64,000 bases of DNA from Streptomyces purpureus (lineage in GTDB: Bacteria; Actinomycetota; Actinomycetes; Streptomycetales; Streptomycetaceae): NCBI RefSeq assembly GCF_014648195.1, contig NZ_BMQQ01000011.1, forward strand, positions 98,159 to 162,158, in the 5' to 3' direction. A model generated the notes under the pieces. It was given only the letters and a program-made list of their open reading frames with translations, searched no databases and was not told where the DNA came from. The position numbers and the translations under genes were made by a program. This document shows, piece by piece, positions 54,440-61,920 of the stretch. How positions within the stretch are numbered: position 1 is the stretch's first letter; each line of letters opens with the position of its first letter.

Positions 54440-55213
54440 GTGGTGACGGCCGTGGCGGCGGAGGCGGACTCCGTCGCCGCCGGCCTCACCTCCCTCGGCG
54501 GCCCGGCCCCGGCCGACGTCCCGCTCCCCGGCGGCTTCACCCTGCGCCGCCTCGCGGGCGCGCCGCCCGCGCCGTCGGCCGCGGGTGCCGCGCCCGGATC
54601 GCCGGAGCCGCCGCCGGACGGGACGTACTCCGTCGTGGACGTTCTCGTCGCCGGGGTCGGGCCCGCCGCCGCGGCCGTCGGTGCCGCGACCGCGCTGGCG
54701 CACGGTGCGTACGACCTCGTCGTCTCCGCCGGGATCGCCGGCGGGTTCCCGGCCCACGCACCCCTCGGGGCCGTCGTCGTCTCCGACGAGATCGTGGCCG
54801 CCGACCTCGGGGCACAGACCCAGGACGGCTATCTGACCGTGGAGGAGCTCGGTTTCGGGCGCTCCGCGCACCCCTGCCCGGCCGGCCTGACCGCACGGAT
54901 CGCGCGGGCCCTGGCCGACGGCGGGCAGCACCACCTCGTCGCGCCCGTCCTGACCGTGTCCACCGTCACCGGCACCGCCGCCCGCGCCGCCGAGCTTGCG
55001 GCACTCCACCCCCGCGCCGCCGCCGAGGCGATGGAGGGCTTCGGTGCCGCCGAGGCCGCCGCCGCGCACGGCGTGCCCGTCGTCGAGATCCGCGCGGTCT
55101 CCAACGCGGTCGGCCCGCGTGACCGGGCCGCCTGGCGGATCGGCCAGGCGATGGACTCCTTGCGCCACACCTTCCAGCTGCTCAGCCGGACCGTCTTCGT
55201 GGAGGCGAAGTGA
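54440..55213 (+). CDS. mqnB: futalosine hydrolase
   Basis: Cleaves futalosine to dehypoxanthinylfutalosine in the alternative menaquinone route. 257 aa, nucleosidase fold: VVTAVAAEADSVAAGL, VAGVGPAAAAVGAA, VSAGIAGGFPAHAPLGAVVVSDEIVA, MEGFGAAEAAAAHGVPVVEIRAVSNAVGPRDRAAWRI with the catalytic acid region. The GTG at 54440 is the first usable start; five upstream in-frame codons (LTLRT) suggest the real start could be a non-standard codon. The stop overlaps mqnD (GTGA). Confidence 0.93.
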   Translation: MVTAVAAEADSVAAGLTSLGGPAPADVPLPGGFTLRRLAGAPPAPSAAGAAPGSPEPPPDGTYSVVDVLVAGVGPAAAAVGAATALAHGAYDLVVSAGIAGGFPAHAPLGAVVVSDEIVAADLGAQTQDGYLTVEELGFGRSAHPCPAGLTARIARALADGGQHHLVAPVLTVSTVTGTAARAAELAALHPRAAAEAMEGFGAAEAAAAHGVPVVEIRAVSNAVGPRDRAAWRIGQAMDSLRHTFQLLSRTVFVEAK

Positions 55214-56091
55214 CGCCGAAAGCCCTGAAGATCGCCTACTCGCCCTGCCCGAACGACACGTTCGTCTTCGACGCCTGGGCGCACGGCCGGGTCCCCGGCG
55301 CCCCGAAGATCGACGTCACCTTCGCCGACATCGACGTCACCAACGGCATGGCCGAACGCGGCGAATTCGACATCCTCAAGGTCTCCTACGCGGTCCTGCC
55401 CTGGGTCCTGGACGAGTACGCCCTGCTGCCCTGCGGCGGCGCCCTGGGCCGCGGCTGCGGCCCGCTGGTGCTCACCCGCGAGCCCGGTGCTCGTGGGGGC
55501 ACCTCCCAGGCCGAAGGCTCTGGGGGATTGACCGGCAAGACCGTCGCCGTGCCGAGCGAGCGGTCGACGGCGTATCTGCTGTTCCGGCTCTGGGCGGCGG
55601 ACGTGGTCCCGGAGGGCGTCGGCGGGGTCGTGGTGATGCCGTTCCACGAGATCATGCCGGCCGTACGGGACGGGAAGGTCGACGCGGGCCTCGTCATCCA
55701 CGAGGCCAGGTTCACCTATCAGAATTACGGGCTGCACAGCCTTGCGGACATGGGCGAACACTGGGAGCGGACCACGGGACTGCCCATCCCGCTCGGCGCG
55801 ATCATCGCCAAGCGCTCCCTGGGCGAGGAGACCCTGCGGCGGCTCGCCGACGCGGCCCGCACATCGGTCCGGATGGCCTGGGACGACCCGACCGCCTCAC
55901 TGCCGTACGTACTGGAACACGCGCAGGAGATGGACCCGATGGTGGCCGATCAGCACATCGGTCTCTACGTCAACGAGTTCACGGCCGACCTCGGCGAGGA
56001 CGGCTACGCGGCGGTGCGGGGGCTGCTGACACGCGCGGCGGCCGAGGGGCTTGTCCCGCCCCTCGGCCGCGATGCGCTGTCGTTCGTATAA
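55210..56091 (+). CDS. mqnD: 1,4-dihydroxy-6-naphthoate synthase
   Basis: Converts cyclic dehypoxanthinylfutalosine to 1,4-dihydroxy-6-naphthoate. 293 aa, periplasmic-binding-like fold with IAYSPCPNDTFVFDAW, VTNGMAERGEFDILKVSY, VPSERSTAYLLFRLW, PFHEIMPAVRDGKVDAGLVIHEARFTYQNYGL and LPIPLGAII. GTG 55210 overlaps the mqnB stop. Residues about 93-106 (GARGGTSQAEGSGG) are an insertion relative to the family, encoded by a hairpin-forming repeat at 55486-55527; the surroundings are intact, so the enzyme is probably functional. Confidence 0.94.
   Translation: MTPKALKIAYSPCPNDTFVFDAWAHGRVPGAPKIDVTFADIDVTNGMAERGEFDILKVSYAVLPWVLDEYALLPCGGALGRGCGPLVLTREPGARGGTSQAEGSGGLTGKTVAVPSERSTAYLLFRLWAADVVPEGVGGVVVMPFHEIMPAVRDGKVDAGLVIHEARFTYQNYGLHSLADMGEHWERTTGLPIPLGAIIAKRSLGEETLRRLADAARTSVRMAWDDPTASLPYVLEHAQEMDPMVADQHIGLYVNEFTADLGEDGYAAVRGLLTRAAAEGLVPPLGRDALSFV
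55486..55527 (+). repeat. short hairpin repeat (REP-like) inserted in mqnD
   Basis: The block contains GGGGGCACCTCCCAG and CTCTGGGGGAT with a short loop, a form I recall as a dispersed intergenic repeat in Streptomyces. Here it lies within a coding region in frame. Confidence 0.65.
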
Positions 56092-56136
56092 GGCCGTACG
56101 TTCGAGGCCGTACGACTGGGCCGTACGGGCGACGCG

Positions 56137-56520
56137 CTACACGTCCAGCTGGTCGGCGACGGCCCGCAGCAGGCCCGCGATCTTCTTGCCGTGCGTCTTG
56201 TCGGGGTAGCGGCCGCGCTCCAGCATCGGCGTGATGTTCTCCAGCAGCGTCGTCAGGTCCTGCACGATCGACGCCAGTTCGTCGGGCTTGCGGCGCTGCG
56301 CGGCCGCCACGGAGGGGGTCGGGTCGAGGACCGTCACCGAGAGCGCCTGGTCACCGCGCTGCCCGGCGACCACGCCGAATTCCACGCGCTGGCCCGGCTT
56401 GAGGGCCTCGACTCCGGCAGGGAGCACCGACGAGTGGACGAAGACGTCGCCGCCGTCGTCGCGGGAGAGAAAGCCGAAGCCCTTCTCGCTGTTGAACCAC
56501 TTGACCTTGCCGGTAGGCAC
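56137..56520 (-). CDS. cold-shock-domain protein with C-terminal extension
   Basis: 127 aa. The first 67 residues are a CspA-type domain with RNP1 KGFGFLSRDDGG and RNP2 DVFVHSSVL. The last 55 residues are a helical extension (RRKPDELASIVQDLTTLLENITPMLERGRYPDKTHGKKIAGLLRAVADQL), which usual 66-70-aa Csps lack. GTG 56520 has GAGGA upstream. It binds single-stranded RNA/DNA; the extension may mediate dimerisation. It is convergent with mqnD. Confidence 0.93.
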   Translation of the reverse strand: MPTGKVKWFNSEKGFGFLSRDDGGDVFVHSSVLPAGVEALKPGQRVEFGVVAGQRGDQALSVTVLDPTPSVAAAQRRKPDELASIVQDLTTLLENITPMLERGRYPDKTHGKKIAGLLRAVADQLDV

Positions 56521-56682
56521 GTCTGTCCTCGTCCTCGTACTCGATGGGAGATGCCGGAAATTCGGCTCTGTATAGCACTACAGCGGGTCGCTCGACCCGC
56601 CAAGCACCAAGGCTAATGGTCCAGGGGCTGGTGACAAGACGTCGCTGGTTTGTTCCTCCGGCCGGGGAACTACCCTGGCTGA

Positions 56683-56943
56683 ATGCTTAGTGAAACCCCT
56701 TCGAACAGCGCCGCCCCCGGAGACGGTCTCGTCCGTGCCGGAGCGATTGTCTTCATCATCGGCGCGGTGGCCACATTGGTCACCGTGGCCCCGCTGTTCC
56801 TGGGGACCGACCCGTTCCCGCCGGTGGCGTACGCGGTCTGCATGCTGATGGGTGTCGGCTTCCTGATCGCCGCGGCGGGCGTGCTGCGGTCGATCGCGGC
56901 CCAGCGCCGCCAGGCGCGGGGGGCGGCGCTTCAGGGCCGGTAG
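56683..56943 (+). CDS. small two-span membrane protein
   Basis: 86 aa with two hydrophobic helices (AGAIVFIIGAVATLVTVAPLFL and VAYAVCMLMGVGFLIAAAGVL) and a basic C-terminus. No family name is recalled, but the composition is that of a real conserved membrane protein. The ATG is six bases after TACCCT, another leaderless pattern. Its last 13 bp overlap the convergent HAD gene. Confidence 0.8.
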   Translation: MLSETPSNSAAPGDGLVRAGAIVFIIGAVATLVTVAPLFLGTDPFPPVAYAVCMLMGVGFLIAAAGVLRSIAAQRRQARGAALQGR

Positions 56944-57572
56944 GCCTGGTAGCCCTCCAGCCAGCTCCGGAACGCGGTCAGATCGGGCAGTACGACATCG
57001 GCGCCCGCCGCACGCAGCTCGGTTTCGTCGCACGGCCCGGTCGTCACGGCGACCGAGAGCGCCCCGGCGGTACGCGCCCCGCGCACATCCCCGGTGTGGT
57101 CGCCGACGTACACGCCCGCGCCGTACTCGCGCAGCGCCTCGGCCTTGGCCTCGGCCCACAGCCAGCCGACGACGGCGTGCGGCTCGATGCCGAGGTGGCT
57201 GAGGTGCAGCTTGGCGTTCGGTTCGTGTTTGGCGGTGACGACGACGGCCCGGCCGCCCGCTTCATGAACGGCTTGAATCGCATCCTTCGCGCCGGGCATG
57301 GCGAGGGTGGGCTCGATGGCGTACCGCGGATATATCTCCCGGTAGCGGTCGGCCATCGCGGGGACGGCGTCCGCCGGGAACCAGTGCGCGAGCTCCCGCT
57401 CCAGCGGCGGCCCGAGCCGGGTCACCGCCAGATCGGCGTCGATCACCGCACCGGTCTCCGCGGCGAGGGCCACGAACGCGGCGTGGATGCCCGGCCGGGA
57501 GTCGATCAGGGTCATGTCGAGGTCGAAACCGACGGTGAGCGGGAGGGCGGGAGGCGAAGGCATGGGGGCCAT
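56931..57572 (-). CDS. HAD-superfamily hydrolase (PGP/Gph-like)
   Basis: 213 aa phosphatase. Motif I DLDMTLIDS, motif II VVTAKHE, motif III lysine in AEAKAEAL, and motif IV VGDHTGDVRGA (GDxxxD). The cap is of the small helical type between motifs I and II. ATG 57572 and 57563 are both possible starts. It likely dephosphorylates a small metabolite such as phosphoglycolate. It overlaps the convergent small membrane protein gene by 13 bp. Confidence 0.92.
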   Translation of the reverse strand: MAPMPSPPALPLTVGFDLDMTLIDSRPGIHAAFVALAAETGAVIDADLAVTRLGPPLERELAHWFPADAVPAMADRYREIYPRYAIEPTLAMPGAKDAIQAVHEAGGRAVVVTAKHEPNAKLHLSHLGIEPHAVVGWLWAEAKAEALREYGAGVYVGDHTGDVRGARTAGALSVAVTTGPCDETELRAAGADVVLPDLTAFRSWLEGYQAYRP

Positions 57573-57604
57573 TGTGCCGGAGCGTCGGGCGGTGGCCCCG
57601 GGCC

Positions 57605-57717
57605 GGTCTTCGTACGGGCCGGAGACCGGCGGCGGCCTCGGGCGGCGGTCCTTGGATGGCCGGAGGCCGGCAGCGGCATGCCCCGGCTGGGGTCCTTGGA
57701 CGGGCGGAGACCGGCCG
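57605..57717. repeat. three imperfect 28-bp direct repeats upstream of the siderophore ABC genes
   Basis: Units begin at 57605, 57647 and 57691 (spacing 42 and 44 nt), sharing GGTCCTTGGA and CGGAG(A/G)CCGGC. They lie just before the iron-box promoter. Confidence 0.65.
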
Positions 57718-57729
57718 CAGGGCGCTGCA

Positions 57730-57753
57730 TAGACTTAGCCGAGCCTTACCAAC
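57730..57753 (+). promoter_or_regulatory. iron-box-like operator overlapping a -10 of the siderophore ABC operon
   Basis: TAGACT (57730-57735) overlaps TTAGCCGAGCCTTACCAA (57735-57752), which matches the DmdR/IdeR consensus TTAGGTTAGGCTNACCTAA at about 12 of 19 positions. The position 46-64 bp before the first gene fits iron repression. Confidence 0.65.
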
Positions 57754-57798
57754 CTCGGTCACGTTCACCGGTCACGTGGCCACGTTCGATGGGTTCCG

Positions 57799-58806
57799 AT
57801 GCCAGCCGCCCCTTTCCGCACCCGACGGGTCTTCGCGACCGCGGCGGGCGTCGTGGCCCTGCTGGTCGCGGTCCTGCTGAGCCTCGGCGTCGGCGCCCGC
57901 GCCGTCGCGCCCTCCGAAGTACTCGACGCCCTCCTGCACGGCGGGCAGAGCGACGCCGCGCAGGTCGTCCGTGAACTGCGCGTGCCACGCACCCTCATCG
58001 GCCTGATGGTCGGCGCCGCCCTCGCCCTCGCGGGCACGGCGCTCCAGGGCATCACCCGTAACCCCATCGCCGACCCGGGCATCCTCGGCATCAGCCAGGG
58101 CGCCTCGGTGGGGGTGGTCGCGGCGATCGCCTTCGCGGGTGTGCACACCCTCACCGGCTACGTCTGGTTCGCGTTCGCGGGCGCGGCCGTCGCGTCGGTC
58201 GCGGTGTACGCCATCGCGTCCAGCGGCCGGGGCGGGGCGACGCCGGTGAAGCTCGCCCTGGGCGGCGCGGCGATCAACGCGCTGCTGCTGTCGGTGACCA
58301 CCGGCATCCTGACGACGAAGGCGTCGGCGCTGGACGAGTTCCGGTTCTGGCAGATCGGGTCGGTGGCCGGGCGCGAGGCGGCCGTGGTGGGCCAGATATG
58401 GCCGTTCCTGCTGCTCGGCGCGGTGCTGGTGCTCTCCGTCGCGCGGGGCCTGGACGCCCTGGCGCTCGGCGAGGACGTGGCGAAGGGCCTGGGCCAGCGG
58501 GTGGCGACCGTACGGATCGTGGGCGGTGTCGGCGCGACGGTCCTGACGGGGGCGGGCGTGGCGGCGGCGGGCCCGATCGCCTTCATCGGCCTGGCGGTTC
58601 CGCACATCGCCCGCGCGATCGTCGGCAGCGACCACCGCTGGGTCCTGCCGATGGCTGCCCTGATCGGCCCGGTGATGCTGCTGGTGTCGGACGTGATCGG
58701 CCGTGTGGTCTTCCCTCCGAGCGAGGTTCCGGCGGGCGTGATGACAGCGCTGATCGGGGTGCCGTTCCTGGTGACCCTGGTCCGCAGGAAGGCGGTGCCC
58801 GCGTGA
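57799..58806 (+). CDS. FecCD-family iron-siderophore ABC permease, first subunit
   Basis: 335 aa membrane protein, about ten helices, with the FecCD features VPRTLIGLMVGAALALAGTALQGITRNPIADPGILGISQG and GPIAFIGLAVPHIARAIVG near the end. The latter includes the EAA-like loop for ATPase contact. It imports ferric siderophore from a lipoprotein receptor. Its stop overlaps the next start (GTGA). Iron regulation is inferred from the upstream box. Confidence 0.94.
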   Translation: MPAAPFRTRRVFATAAGVVALLVAVLLSLGVGARAVAPSEVLDALLHGGQSDAAQVVRELRVPRTLIGLMVGAALALAGTALQGITRNPIADPGILGISQGASVGVVAAIAFAGVHTLTGYVWFAFAGAAVASVAVYAIASSGRGGATPVKLALGGAAINALLLSVTTGILTTKASALDEFRFWQIGSVAGREAAVVGQIWPFLLLGAVLVLSVARGLDALALGEDVAKGLGQRVATVRIVGGVGATVLTGAGVAAAGPIAFIGLAVPHIARAIVGSDHRWVLPMAALIGPVMLLVSDVIGRVVFPPSEVPAGVMTALIGVPFLVTLVRRKAVPA

Positions 58807-59900
58807 GCGCGTCCGTGTCCGTCGGCGTCGACGGGAAGGAAGGCCGGGCGCGGGGAAGGGTCCGGCCCGGTGGGTACGGGGTCGTGCGCGCCGGGCGGGG
58901 GAGTTTTCTGCTGCACCGGCGGGCCGCCGTCGTCGCGGGCGCCCTCGCCGTCGTGCTGGCCGCCGGGTCGGTGGCGTACCTCTGCGCCGGGGAGCGGTTC
59001 GTCGCCCCCGGCGACGTCCTCGACGTGCTCCTCGGCCGGCCCTCCTCCGCCGAACTCGTCGTCGGCACCCTGCGCCTGCCCCGGCTCGTCGTCGGCCTCC
59101 TCGTCGGCGCGGCCTTCGGTGTAGCGGGCGCGCTGATCCAGACCGTCGCCCGCAATCCGCTCGCCAGCCCCGACATCATCGGCATCAGCCAGGGCGCGGG
59201 CGCGCTGACGGTCGGTGCGATGACCTTCGGCGTCACGTCGTTCGCGGTCCTGCCGTACCTGTCCGTCATCGGCGGGATCGCGGCGGCCGCCCTCGTGTAC
59301 GTCTTCGCCTGGCGCGGCGGGCTGCACGCCACCCGTTTCGTCCTCATCGGCATCGGCTTCGCGATCGCGCTGCGTTCGGTCACCACGCTCTTCATGACGA
59401 AGGGCGACTATCTCGTCGCCCAGCAGGCCCAGATCTGGATGACCGGCTCCCTCAACGGCCGCGGCTGGGACGAGGCCGCGCCGCTCGGCTGGGTGCTGCT
59501 CGCGCTGCTGCCCGCCGTGGCGTGGGCGGCCCGCGCCCAGCGGAACGTCACCCTCGACGACGACACGGCCACCGGTCTCGGCGTCCGGCTCGGCCGCGTA
59601 CGGCTCGGGCTGGTCCTGCTCGGCGTGGTCCTGGCATCCGTGGCGACCGGGGTGGCGGGCCCGGTCGACTTCGTGGCGCTGCTGGCCCCGCAGGTCGCCC
59701 GCCGGCTGACCCGTACGGCACAGATCCCGCTGCTCGGCTCGGCCCTCATGGGAGCGGTGATCGTCGTCCTCGCCGATCTCCTGGGCCGCAGGCTCTTCGC
59801 CCCGACGGAGCTGCCGGTGGGTGTGCTGACGGCGGCGGTCGGGGCCCCGTATCTGATCTGGCTCATCATCCGGAGCCGTGGCGCAGGAGGTAAGGCGTGA
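58803..59900 (+). CDS. FecCD-family iron-siderophore ABC permease, second subunit
   Basis: 365 aa, with a 45-residue N-terminal cytosolic extension followed by about ten helices. It contains LPRLVVGLLVGAAFGVAGALIQTVARNPLASPDIIGISQGAGAL and GPVDFVALLAPQVARRLTRTAQIPL. It forms a heterodimer with the first permease. GTG 58803 overlaps the previous stop and its own stop overlaps the ATPase start (GTGA), so the three are co-translated. Confidence 0.94.
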   Translation: MSASVSVGVDGKEGRARGRVRPGGYGVVRAGRGSFLLHRRAAVVAGALAVVLAAGSVAYLCAGERFVAPGDVLDVLLGRPSSAELVVGTLRLPRLVVGLLVGAAFGVAGALIQTVARNPLASPDIIGISQGAGALTVGAMTFGVTSFAVLPYLSVIGGIAAAALVYVFAWRGGLHATRFVLIGIGFAIALRSVTTLFMTKGDYLVAQQAQIWMTGSLNGRGWDEAAPLGWVLLALLPAVAWAARAQRNVTLDDDTATGLGVRLGRVRLGLVLLGVVLASVATGVAGPVDFVALLAPQVARRLTRTAQIPLLGSALMGAVIVVLADLLGRRLFAPTELPVGVLTAAVGAPYLIWLIIRSRGAGGKA

Positions 59901-60730
59901 GCAGGCTGACGGTGCGGGCGCTGACGCTCGCGTACGAGGACCGTGTGGTCGTCGACGGACTGGACCTGGCCGTCCCGGACGGCAAGGTGACGGTGATCGT
60001 CGGCCCGAACGCCTGCGGCAAGTCGACCACCCTGCGGGCGCTCGGGCGGCTGCTGAGGCCGAGGAGCGGCGCGGTCCTGCTCGACGGGCAGGAGCTGGCG
60101 AAGATCCCCACGAAGAAGATCGCCCAGTCGATCGGTCTGCTGCCGCAGACGCCCGTCGCCCCGGAGGCGATCACCGTCGCGGACCTGGTGTCACGGGGCC
60201 GGCAGCCGCACCAGGCGTGGTGGAAGCAGTGGTCGGACGAGGACGAGCGGGCCGTCGTCGACGCGATGGAGCGTACGGACGTGAGCGCGCTGGCCGACCG
60301 GGCGGTGGACGAACTCTCCGGCGGGCAGCGCCAGCGCGTGTGGATCGCGATGGCGCTGGCGCAGGAGACGGACCTGCTGCTGCTCGACGAGCCGACGACC
60401 TATCTGGACATCTCGCACCAGGTGGAGGTCCTCGACCTGGTGCGCCAGCTGAACCACGGCCGGGGCCGGACGGTCGTCGTGGTGCTGCACGACCTGAACC
60501 AGGCGGCCCGGTACGCCGACCACCTGATCGCGATGAAGTCGGGCCGCGTCGTCGCCCAGGGCCCGCCGGCGGAGATAGTCACCGAGTCGCTCGTCCGGGA
60601 GGTCTTCGGCCTGGAGTCGGTGGTGATCCCGGATCCGGTGACGGGGTCGCCGCTGGTGGTGCCGGGGGCGCCGTGGCGGGCGGACGGGGACGGCGTGGCG
60701 GCGGCTCCGGCGGACAGCGTGCGCGGCTGA
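59897..60730 (+). CDS. iron-siderophore ABC transporter ATP-binding protein
   Basis: 277 aa. Walker A GPNACGKSTT, Q-loop LLPQTPVAPEAITV, signature LSGGQRQRVWIAMALAQ, Walker B DLLLLDEPTTYLD, and H-loop VLHDLNQAARYADHLIAM. This is the FecE/FepC type. GTG 59897 overlaps the permease stop. No substrate-binding lipoprotein gene is next to the operon within the window, so the receptor must be encoded elsewhere. A terminator hairpin follows. Confidence 0.95.
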   Translation: MSRLTVRALTLAYEDRVVVDGLDLAVPDGKVTVIVGPNACGKSTTLRALGRLLRPRSGAVLLDGQELAKIPTKKIAQSIGLLPQTPVAPEAITVADLVSRGRQPHQAWWKQWSDEDERAVVDAMERTDVSALADRAVDELSGGQRQRVWIAMALAQETDLLLLDEPTTYLDISHQVEVLDLVRQLNHGRGRTVVVVLHDLNQAARYADHLIAMKSGRVVAQGPPAEIVTESLVREVFGLESVVIPDPVTGSPLVVPGAPWRADGDGVAAAPADSVRG

Positions 60731-60746
60731 CCTGCCCGGGCGTTTT

Positions 60747-60792
60747 CCCCCACCCCGCCCCTTCCCGAAACCCTGCCGGGGGCGGGTGGGGG
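60747..60792 (+). terminator. terminator of the siderophore ABC operon
   Basis: A C-rich arm at 60747-60761 pairs with a G-rich arm at 60778-60792 (about 14-bp GC stem, 16-nt loop), followed by CTGTTTC. Confidence 0.75.
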
Positions 60793-61031
60793 TGGCTGTT
60801 TCGCGCCGCGGACGAAGCACGCCCCCGTTGTGGGCAATCGTCCCGCAGGGCGGAACGGGTGGGCACAACGCCCCGGTGGGCGGCGCCCTTTCGGTTCCGG
60901 TCCACCCCGACAGGCCCGCGCCTCGACAGACCCGGCCCACCCCGACCGCCCCGCGCCCCGACAGACCCGACCCACCCCGACGGGCCCGGCCCACCCGACA
61001 GACCCGGCCCACCCCGACGGACCCCGCCCCC
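60793..61031. repeat. gene-free stretch with 22-bp repeat ×3
   Basis: No gene is seen between the ABC operon terminator and the convergent membrane protein gene. Units with GACAGACCCGGCCCACCCC at 60925-60946, 60960-60981 and 60997-61018 are spaced 35 and 37 nt apart, with a partial unit near 60899. Confidence 0.7.
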
Positions 61032-61859
61032 CTACCCCCTCCGCGCCCGCCACAGCAGGAACGCCGCCGAAGCCACCGCCGCCGTCTTCAGCGACCACGG
61101 CCACGTCGTGGACAGCGCCGACGTCAGGGCCTCCGGGCCCGGGGGGATCGGCGGGCCCCAGCGGGCGGCGGCGCGGCCCCAGAGCCAGATCGCGGAGGCT
61201 GCCGCGACCAGGGCCGGGAGGCCGAGGACCGCCCACTTCGCCTCCGTACGGGTCAGGCGGCGGGAGACGTACGCGAGGGCCCAGCCCGCCGCGAGGGCCA
61301 GGAGGTTGCCGAAGACCGCGCCGCCGAGCAAGAGGAGCGCGGCGACGAGGAGGAACGGGTTCGCGACGCGCCCGACGCGCCCGAACCGCCGTTTCGTTAC
61401 GGCCGTCTCCTCCGCGGCCGTCTCCTCCGCGGACGCCTCCGCCTCGGCGACAGCCTTCGGCGGCGGCTTCAGCAGCTCCGGCACCTCCACCCCGCCCACG
61501 AACCCCGGAACCTCCAACTCCGCGTCGTCCAGCCGCCACCACTCCTCCGGCGCCGCCTCGGACGAGGAGAAGTCCACCACCTCCACGCCCCGCTGCTGCG
61601 GCACCGCCGGCCGCACCAGGCCCGAGGGCGACGGCCCCGACACCGACTCCACGACCTCGTCCGGCGTACCCAGCCTCCCGAGGATCCGCCGCACCGCGAC
61701 CGGACTGTCCGCGCCCGTCTGCGTCCGCCGCCGGTCGATCTCGTCACGGAGCGCGGAGACCAGCCGCATGCGCGTGTTCGCGGGCAGCTGGCGCTGCTGT
61801 GCCAGGTCACCGACCCGGCTCAGATAGTCGAAGACCAACTGGTCGCTCTCGATCCCCAC
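61032..61859 (-). CDS. HAAS-domain membrane protein
   Basis: 275 aa. The N-terminal 65 residues look like a HAAS/DUF1700-type helical domain (VFDYLSRVGDLAQQRQLPANTRMRLVSALRDEIDRRR, LGTPDEVVESV), followed by a linker, two adjacent hydrophobic helices (FLLVAALLLLGGAVFGNLLALAAGWALAYVS, WAVLGLPALVAAASAIWLW) and a further C-terminal one. HAAS domains often pair with PadR regulators or sensors, but no PadR gene is next to it. GTG 61859 follows GGAGGG. It is convergent with the ABC operon and divergent from the helicase gene. Confidence 0.8.
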   Translation of the reverse strand: MGIESDQLVFDYLSRVGDLAQQRQLPANTRMRLVSALRDEIDRRRTQTGADSPVAVRRILGRLGTPDEVVESVSGPSPSGLVRPAVPQQRGVEVVDFSSSEAAPEEWWRLDDAELEVPGFVGGVEVPELLKPPPKAVAEAEASAEETAAEETAVTKRRFGRVGRVANPFLLVAALLLLGGAVFGNLLALAAGWALAYVSRRLTRTEAKWAVLGLPALVAAASAIWLWGRAAARWGPPIPPGPEALTSALSTTWPWSLKTAAVASAAFLLWRARRG

Positions 61860-61907
61860 AGTGCCCTCCACAGCAGCCTGTCCCGACGGTAGCGCCTGTA
61901 CAGGGGC

Positions 61908-61913
61908 TAACGT
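61908..61913 (+). promoter_or_regulatory. -10-like hexamer before the helicase-associated gene
   Basis: TAACGT ends seven bases before the ATG at 61921, with no Shine-Dalgarno, consistent with a leaderless transcript. Confidence 0.5.
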
Positions 61914-61920
61914 GGTCCGG

